A stretch of 64,000 nt of DNA from the NCBI GenBank assembly GCA_036936605.1, contig JAUPFV010000002.1, forward strand, positions 316,526,893-316,590,892. Reading direction: 5' to 3'. Positions 59,000 to 64,000 of the stretch are shown piece by piece. The stretch comes from Limnanthes douglasii subsp. nivea (taxonomy: Eukaryota > Streptophyta > Magnoliopsida > Brassicales > Limnanthaceae). Below the pieces are notes generated by a model. That model was not told the DNA's origin and made no database searches. It saw only the letters and a program-made list of their open reading frames with translations. The position numbers and the translations under genes were made by a program. Positions within the stretch are counted from its first letter, which is position 1, and each line of letters opens with the position of its first letter.

Positions 59000-61900
59000 T
59001 TTGAGGGGCTTTTTGGGGGTGAGGGTGAAATTGATGACCCCAGAGAGGCCCCTGGAGTGTTAATACCAGTCGAAGAGGTGGAGACACACTGTCTGGAAGA
59101 AGGAAAAAGTGTCAAGATAGGCTCCAAAATGCTACCCGATCTGAAAGGCGAAATGTTAAAGTTTTTGAAGAACCATCAGCACGTTTTTGCTTGGTGCAAT
59201 GCTGATGTTACAGGGGTACCGGCAGATGTGATATCACACCACTTATCCGTCCGGAAAGACATAGCACCAATGGTTCAAAAGAGAAGGGCATTTTCTAAAG
59301 AAAAAGTTGATGTTATTGTGCAAGAGGTTGACAGGCTCACAAAGATGGGGCATATTAAGGAGTCTCAATATCCCTTGTGGACTGCCAATCCGGTCCTGGT
59401 GAAAAAGAAAAATGGCAAGTGGTGCATGTGCATTGACTTCACAGACCTCAATAGAGCTTGCCCAAAATATTTGTATCCAGTCCCCCGGATTGATCAGTTG
59501 GTAGACTCCACCTCTGGGAACAAGCTGCTGTCCTTTATGGATGCCTTCTCCGGATACAATCAGATTCAAGTAGATCCGAAGGATCAAGAGCATACCACAT
59601 TTTTCACTGACAGAGGTCTTCATTGCTATAAGGTAATGCCGTTTGGGTTGAAAAATGCTGGGGCTACTTATCAGAGATTAGTAAACAAGGCCTTTGCTGA
59701 TCAGATTGGGAGAAATATGGAAGTATACATTGATGACATGATGGTGAAGAGTGTGGATGAGCAATTGCACTTGGCTGACCTCCAGGAAACTTTTGCCAAC
59801 CTGGTAAAAGTGAATTTGAAGTTAAACCCAGAAAAATGTATGTTCGGAGTGCAGTCCGGAAAGTTTCTAGGCTATATTATAAGTGAGCATGGGATACAGC
59901 CCGATCCGGACCAGCTCAATGCTCTATTCCAGATGGAGCCACCTCGAAATATTAAAGAAGTATAGCGACTAACGGGGAGATTAGCTGCTCTAAACAGGTT
60001 TATCTCAAGATCTTCGGACAGGTGTGCCCCGTTCTTTCAAACCTTGAAGGGTGCAAGGGGATTCGATTGGACCTCACAGTGTGATGAGGCTTTCAATGAG
60101 ATCAAGAAGCACCTTTCTTCCCCCAAAAATTTGTTTAAACCAGTTGATGGGGAGACACTTTTCGTATATTTAGCGGTTTCAAGTTGTGCCATCAGTGCTG
60201 TGTTGGTAAGAGAGGTGGATGGTTATCCCCATCCAGTGTACTATATTAGCAAAAGTTTGATAGATGCAGAAAGACGTTACTTGAAACTCGAGAAACTAGC
60301 ATTAGCCCTGGTAATAGCTGCAAGAAAGATGAGGCCTTATTTACAGGCTCATCCTATCACCGTCTGGACTTCTTTTCCCTTGAAGAATGTCCTCCAAAAG
60401 GCAGACATTTCAAGCAGGATGACTAAATGGTCAGTAGAGCTGGGAGATTTCGACATAGATTTTGCTCCTCGAACAGCAGTTAAGGCCCAAGCTGTGGCTG
60501 ATTTTTTGGTTGAATTTCACTCCGACAGAGATTCGGAGCAGGCTACTGACATAAAAGATAAAAAGGTATGGGTCGTCCGAACATATGGTGGATCTAGCAC
60601 TATGGGATGTGGTGCCGGGGCGTATTTGACTTCTCCATATGGTGACAAAATGTATCAAGCTATATGTTTTGCTTTCAGGGCATCCAATAATGAGTTTGAG
60701 TACGAAGCGACTATAGCTGGTTTAAAGTTAGCCTACATTTGTGGGGCTAAGAGGTTCAGGCTACTAAGTGACTCCCAGTTTCTTATCCACCATGCCCAAG
60801 GCCAGTCTGAGGCTAAAAAGGAGCAGCTTGTGAAATATTTACTCCTTCTTAAAAATGAAGCACTTAAGTTTAAAAACGTTGCTTATGAACATATACCCCG
60901 GACAGAAAATGAGTTAGCAGACTCATTGGCAACCATAACATATACGGAGTCATATCCATGGATCCATGTGCTGGAGAGCCCCTCCATTCAACTTAATATG
61001 GATAAAGAAGAGGAAATTTTTGAAGTACAGGTGAAACAACCTCAGGACTGGAGGTTTCCTCTCCTGCAATACCTCTCCGATGGTATCGTGCCTCAGGATA
61101 AATCACTAGCCAGAACATTGAAACACAAGGCTCGTGGTTTCATCATATTGAGAGATGTTTTGTATAAAAAGTCTTACAGTAAACCTCTCATGCGCTGTTT
61201 GGGAAATGAGGAGTCTCAAGTAGTCCTCTCCGAATTGCATGATGGTGAGGGATCAGCCCATTGTGGATTCAGGGCTTTAACAAGAAGAGTTTTACTGGCT
61301 GGTTACTCTTGGCCATCTATCATGAAAGATGCTAAGGAGTTGGTAAGAAGGTGTGACCCATGCCAGAGGTACAGTAATGAAATTCATGTCCCAGCCATTC
61401 CCTTAGAGTCAATTTCTGAGCCTATTCCTTTTGCTCGATGGGGGTTGGATTTAGTAGGGCCTCTCCTTTTGGCCTCCGGAGGACGCAAAACTATAATTGT
61501 TGTTATAGACTACTTTTCGAAGTGGATTAAAGCAGCCCCTCTAGCAGGAACAACATCAAAAGCTGTTATAAAATTCATTCTATCCAACATCTGTTGCAGA
61601 TTTGGTCTCCCACAAAAGATAACAACAGACAATGGGCCACAGTTCGACAATAGGGAAATGGAGACTTTCTGTGCCTCAAGGGGTATACAACATTGTTTCT
61701 CTTCATCTTTCCACCCACAAGCAAATGGACAAGTCGAAGTGGCTAATAGAACTATACTGTCCGGTTTGAAGACGAATTTGGAAGGGGCTGCTGAGAAGTG
61801 GCCTAGTTATTTACAAGAGGTCTTGTGGGCCTACCGGACAACACCTGGGGCTGCAACACAAGAGTAACCCTTTGCTTTGGTCTATGGGATGGATGCAGTA

Positions 61901-62284
61901 GCTCCCATAGAAGCAACTCTCCCATCATTTCGTGTTCACAACTTCTCCGAACGTGCTAACGAGGTGGCAATCAGAGGTCAGCTCGATTTGGTAGAAGAAA
62001 GACGAGTTAAAGCTCACCTTAGAGTTGCACACTATCAGGGGTTGATGAGAAGCAGATTTGCTTCCAAAGTTAAAAGAAGAGATTTCCAACAAGGGGACAA
62101 GGTATTGAGGAAAGTCTTCTTACACACTAAAGAAAAGCTGTTCGGAAAATTGGCTTCAACTTGGGAAGGACCTTATATGGTTGTTGAAAGGCTTAAACCT
62201 GGAACATATTGGCTAGAAGACAATGATGGAAGAGTTTTGACTCACCCTTGGAATATCGAACATCTCCGGATGTACTTGAAGTAG
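59000..62284 (+). pseudogene. Pol of the young Tat element: RT, RNase H, second RNase H, integrase
   Basis: One frame with stops at 59963 (TAG) and 61865 (TAA). RT: KESQYPLWTANPVLVKKK, CIDFTDLNRACPK, SFMDAFSGYNQI, MPFGLKNAGATYQRLV and the catalytic YIDD at 59726-59737. RNase H: FDWTSQCDEAFNEIKKHL, ISAVLVREVDG, MTKWSVELGDFDIDF. Second RNase H: WVVRTYGGSSTMGCGAG, NNEFEYEATIAGLKLA, LLSDSQFL; the first catalytic Asp is Tyr. Integrase: zinc finger (H-GEGSAH plus CDPC), DDE core in GLDLVGPL, TTDNGPQFD and HPQANGQVEVANR, then a chromodomain-less C-terminal region (GDKVLRKVFLHTKEK, LASTWEGPYMVVER) to the stop at 62284. The stops replace expected sense codons; that at 59963 stands where relatives have Gln. 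Confidence 0.88.
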
Positions 62285-62830
62285 CACTTATGTAAATATT
62301 TACTTGTTTAAACATCCATGTAAATATTTGGGGGCATACTCTTTCCTTCCTGGTGGCACGGGGAGGTTTTAATGAGATGTCCGGGCTGTTGAATAAAATT
62401 TGATGCCTTCTTAAAAAATTTCTAAGGTGTTTTAAGTTTTGTCCTTTGTCACACTATCCGGACTGAAATGAAAGAGTGATGACCACTTAAATATTCGTCA
62501 TCGGAAAATTTAAACACTCTCACTATGAAATAACTAAGAGCTATTTAAACTCTAGTCGGAGAATTTAAACACTCTCACTATGAAATAACTAAAGGTTGTT
62601 TAAACTCTAGCCGTCAAAATTGGAACAAATAATGAAAGAAGATGAGGATTGCACAAAACAAAGATATTCATTAAAATAACTTAAAGTGTCTTGGCCTTCC
62701 AAGGACTTTTGAATCGTCAAAACAGAACAAAAAACCTATCCGGTCAGATACCGGACACAATTACAAAAAAGAGTGTCTTGGCCTTCCAAGGACTTTAGTC
62801 TGGATGAAAAGTAAAAAAGTAGTTCATAAA
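62285..62830 (+). other. Non-coding region between pol and antisense ORF, with short repeats
   Basis: Contains a 55-bp tandem duplication (62507-62616; AATTTAAACACTCTCACTAT and the following bases) and a direct repeat GTGTCTTGGCCTTCCAAGGA at 62686 and 62773, itself partly palindromic (CTTGG-CCAAG). Short tandem repeats at this place are usual in Tat elements. No coding pattern is seen. Confidence 0.7.
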
Positions 62831-64000
62831 TTAAGGCTGAGCCTTTGAAGATGGCTCAGCTTCATTTACCTTCTTCTTTCCCTTAGGATCGTCTTTCTCT
62901 TCGTCTGGGCTCTCCCCGGTACGTTCTTCGTTAGGCATGGGCATTTTAACCGGAACCGAAAGAACCGAACCGAACCGAACCGAAGTAGATTTGGTTCTTT
63001 CATAATATCCGAATGGTTCTAGTTTTCAATTACCCGCGGTTCTCGGAACCGAACCGTATCGAACCGAAGAATCGTGGGTACCCGTTAGGAACCGAACCTA
63101 TGTATTAACCCTTAATTGTGAATTGTTTTAAAAATATATTTTCTATTTTAAAGTTAGATTCCCCTAAATTTGTCTTTTATTATTGATCTATAATTATGTT
63201 CTCTTGAATAAATGACAACATACTTTATTAAAGTGTCGACATATTTACAAACTATTATGCGTATAAACAAAATACCAACCTTTATATAATTTAATAAACT
63301 TGATATCATCTCTCCATTTTTTTATATTACTAATATTATTCTTTAATATATTAATTTTGAATATTTCTTATATTTAGTATTTTTTTTCTTACAATTTAAC
63401 ATAGTTTTATTGTGTTAAAGTGTAAAAAGAGTTTTATATACGTTGATATTGCAAAACATTTAAAGTATCCAAAATTACCCGATTGGAACCGAGTTAAGTA
63501 CCCATACCGAACCGAATTAAAAAGAACCGAACCGAACCGAACCAAAATTTATTCGGTTCCTAAATGGACACAAGTTTTGAAGAACCGAAAGAACCGAACC
63601 GAACCGAACCGAAGAACCGAATGCCCATGCCTATTCTTCGTCATCGGATGAGGAGGCACTGGAGTAGCCAAACCTGTCACCTTCGCCCATTGTATGATGT
63701 GGGAGGTCATCGGACTCTACGTAAAGCCATAAATCCCCTAGGTTTCTCTTCGGAAATTTCTCATGGAAGAGTAAAACCATGTCAGACTTCACTTTGGCAT
63801 ACATCTCCTCTTGGGTGTCGATCACATTGTTGGCATAAGCATCGATCTTGGCTTGAATTTTGGCCTCCTGCTCCCTTAGCAAAGTAGCTTTCTCCTCGGC
63901 AGCCTTGGACACTGTATTCTCAAGAGCAATTTTGTCATTGGTTAAGTTGGTGATGATTTGGTCTTTGGCCTTGGATTCTCCCTTTGAGGTGGCAAGATCT
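62831..64000 (-). pseudogene. Antisense ORF of the young Tat element, interrupted by an hAT MITE
   Basis: Read on the minus strand, an open frame enters from beyond 64000 and runs to 63634. It is rich in Lys/Glu/Ala and coiled-coil-like (TNDKIALENTVSKAAEEK, REQEAKIQAKIDAYANNVID), then has FPKRNLGDLWLYVESDDLP and an acidic stretch SSASSSDDEE. The MITE at 62932-63633 then supplies an immediate TAG. Beyond the MITE the same frame resumes (RTGESPDEEKDDPKGKKK) and stops at 62831. Both halves agree across the 8-bp duplication, so the ORF was open before the insertion. Tat elements often carry an antisense ORF of unknown function here. Confidence 0.8.
62932..63633. mobile_element. hAT-superfamily MITE, 702 bp, inside the antisense ORF
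   Basis: Perfect 14-bp terminal inverted repeats (TAGGCATGGGCATT) and a perfect 8-bp target duplication TTCTTCGT (62924-62931 and 63634-63641) define it exactly. Both subterminal regions carry GAACC-type runs (AGAACCGAACCGAACCGAAC) in the same orientation. The interior is AT-rich without a transposase. It adds 710 bp, thus a stop and a frameshift, to the host ORF. Perfect termini and duplication indicate a recent insertion. Confidence 0.95.

Larger units (their letters stand above)
56194..64000 (+). mobile_element. Young Ty3/gypsy Tat-lineage retrotransposon, 3' end beyond window
   Basis: Order on the plus strand: LTR candidate, primer-binding site, gag, protease, RT, RNase H, second RNase H and integrase, then a non-coding stretch and an antisense ORF. 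The second (archaeal-type) RNase H domain and an antisense ORF after pol are Tat-lineage features. From 57215 to 62284 the frame is continuous apart from four in-frame stops (58994, 58997, 59963, 61865); one frameshift lies in gag near 57210. The element is richer in GC than its surroundings. The 3' LTR must lie past 64000, so the insertion cannot be dated from LTR divergence here. Confidence 0.9.

Noticed and set aside
62932..63633. ORFs at 63412-63887 encoding Asn/Arg/Thr/Glu/Pro-rich repeats
   Set aside because: They translate the GAACC subterminal repeats of the MITE and then run antisense to the retrotransposon ORF.
62931..63634. The 62.9-kb MITE read as a TA-target (mariner-type) element
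   Set aside because: Moving the boundary by two bases gives a perfect 8-bp duplication and TAGG..CCTA termini, the hAT signature.

Overview
This is a repeat-rich, AT-rich nuclear segment from a dicot-type flowering plant. The evidence is spliced plant genes with GT-AG introns, a eukaryotic tRNA-Trp, plant-type Ty3/gypsy (Tat lineage) and Ty1/copia remnants, and plant MITEs of the hAT, Stowaway and Mutator-like types. I cannot name the species. Three protein genes and one tRNA gene look functional. Most of the rest is transposon debris of different ages, often nested.

Layout. 0.2-2.6 kb: decayed coiled-coil/Ulp1-like coding region, followed by short tandem repeats. 3.8 kb: tRNA-Trp(CCA). 6.5-7.0 kb: eroded copia reverse transcriptase. 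9.4-12.6 kb (minus): complete seven-exon nonaspanin (TM9SF/TMN) gene of the Golgi/endosome. 13.6-14.6 kb: foldback element with minisatellite arms and a perfect 41-bp hairpin. 15-24 kb: old Tat retrotransposon on the minus strand (gag, protease, RT, RNase H and integrase all traceable), with an antisense ORF remnant on the plus strand. 27-36.4 kb: another very decayed, internally duplicated Tat element (minus) with two tandem arrays whose ~62-bp unit carries a palindrome. 36.4-43.8 kb: two diverged copies of one long repeat; the first holds a Stowaway MITE and a perfect 330-bp inverted repeat. 43.8-44.7 kb: Mutator-like foldback MITE with a GC-rich core.

45.9-52.2 kb holds a divergent gene pair. 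On the minus strand is a seven-exon endonuclease/exonuclease/phosphatase-fold protein that appears catalytically dead and has an AT-AC (U12-type) intron. On the plus strand is the proteasome assembly chaperone PSMD9/Nas2 (five exons, an hAT-like MITE in intron 2). They share about 550 bp containing two G-box palindromes and three TGGGCY (site II) elements.

54-56 kb is a third Tat remnant (minus) next to a possible copia fragment. From about 56.2 kb to the window end lies the youngest Tat element (plus): LTR, primer-binding site, gag-protease, RT, RNase H, a second RNase H and integrase. It is broken by one frameshift and four in-frame stops. It also has an antisense ORF downstream of pol, interrupted by a young 702-bp hAT MITE with a perfect 8-bp target duplication. 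Its 3' LTR lies beyond the window.
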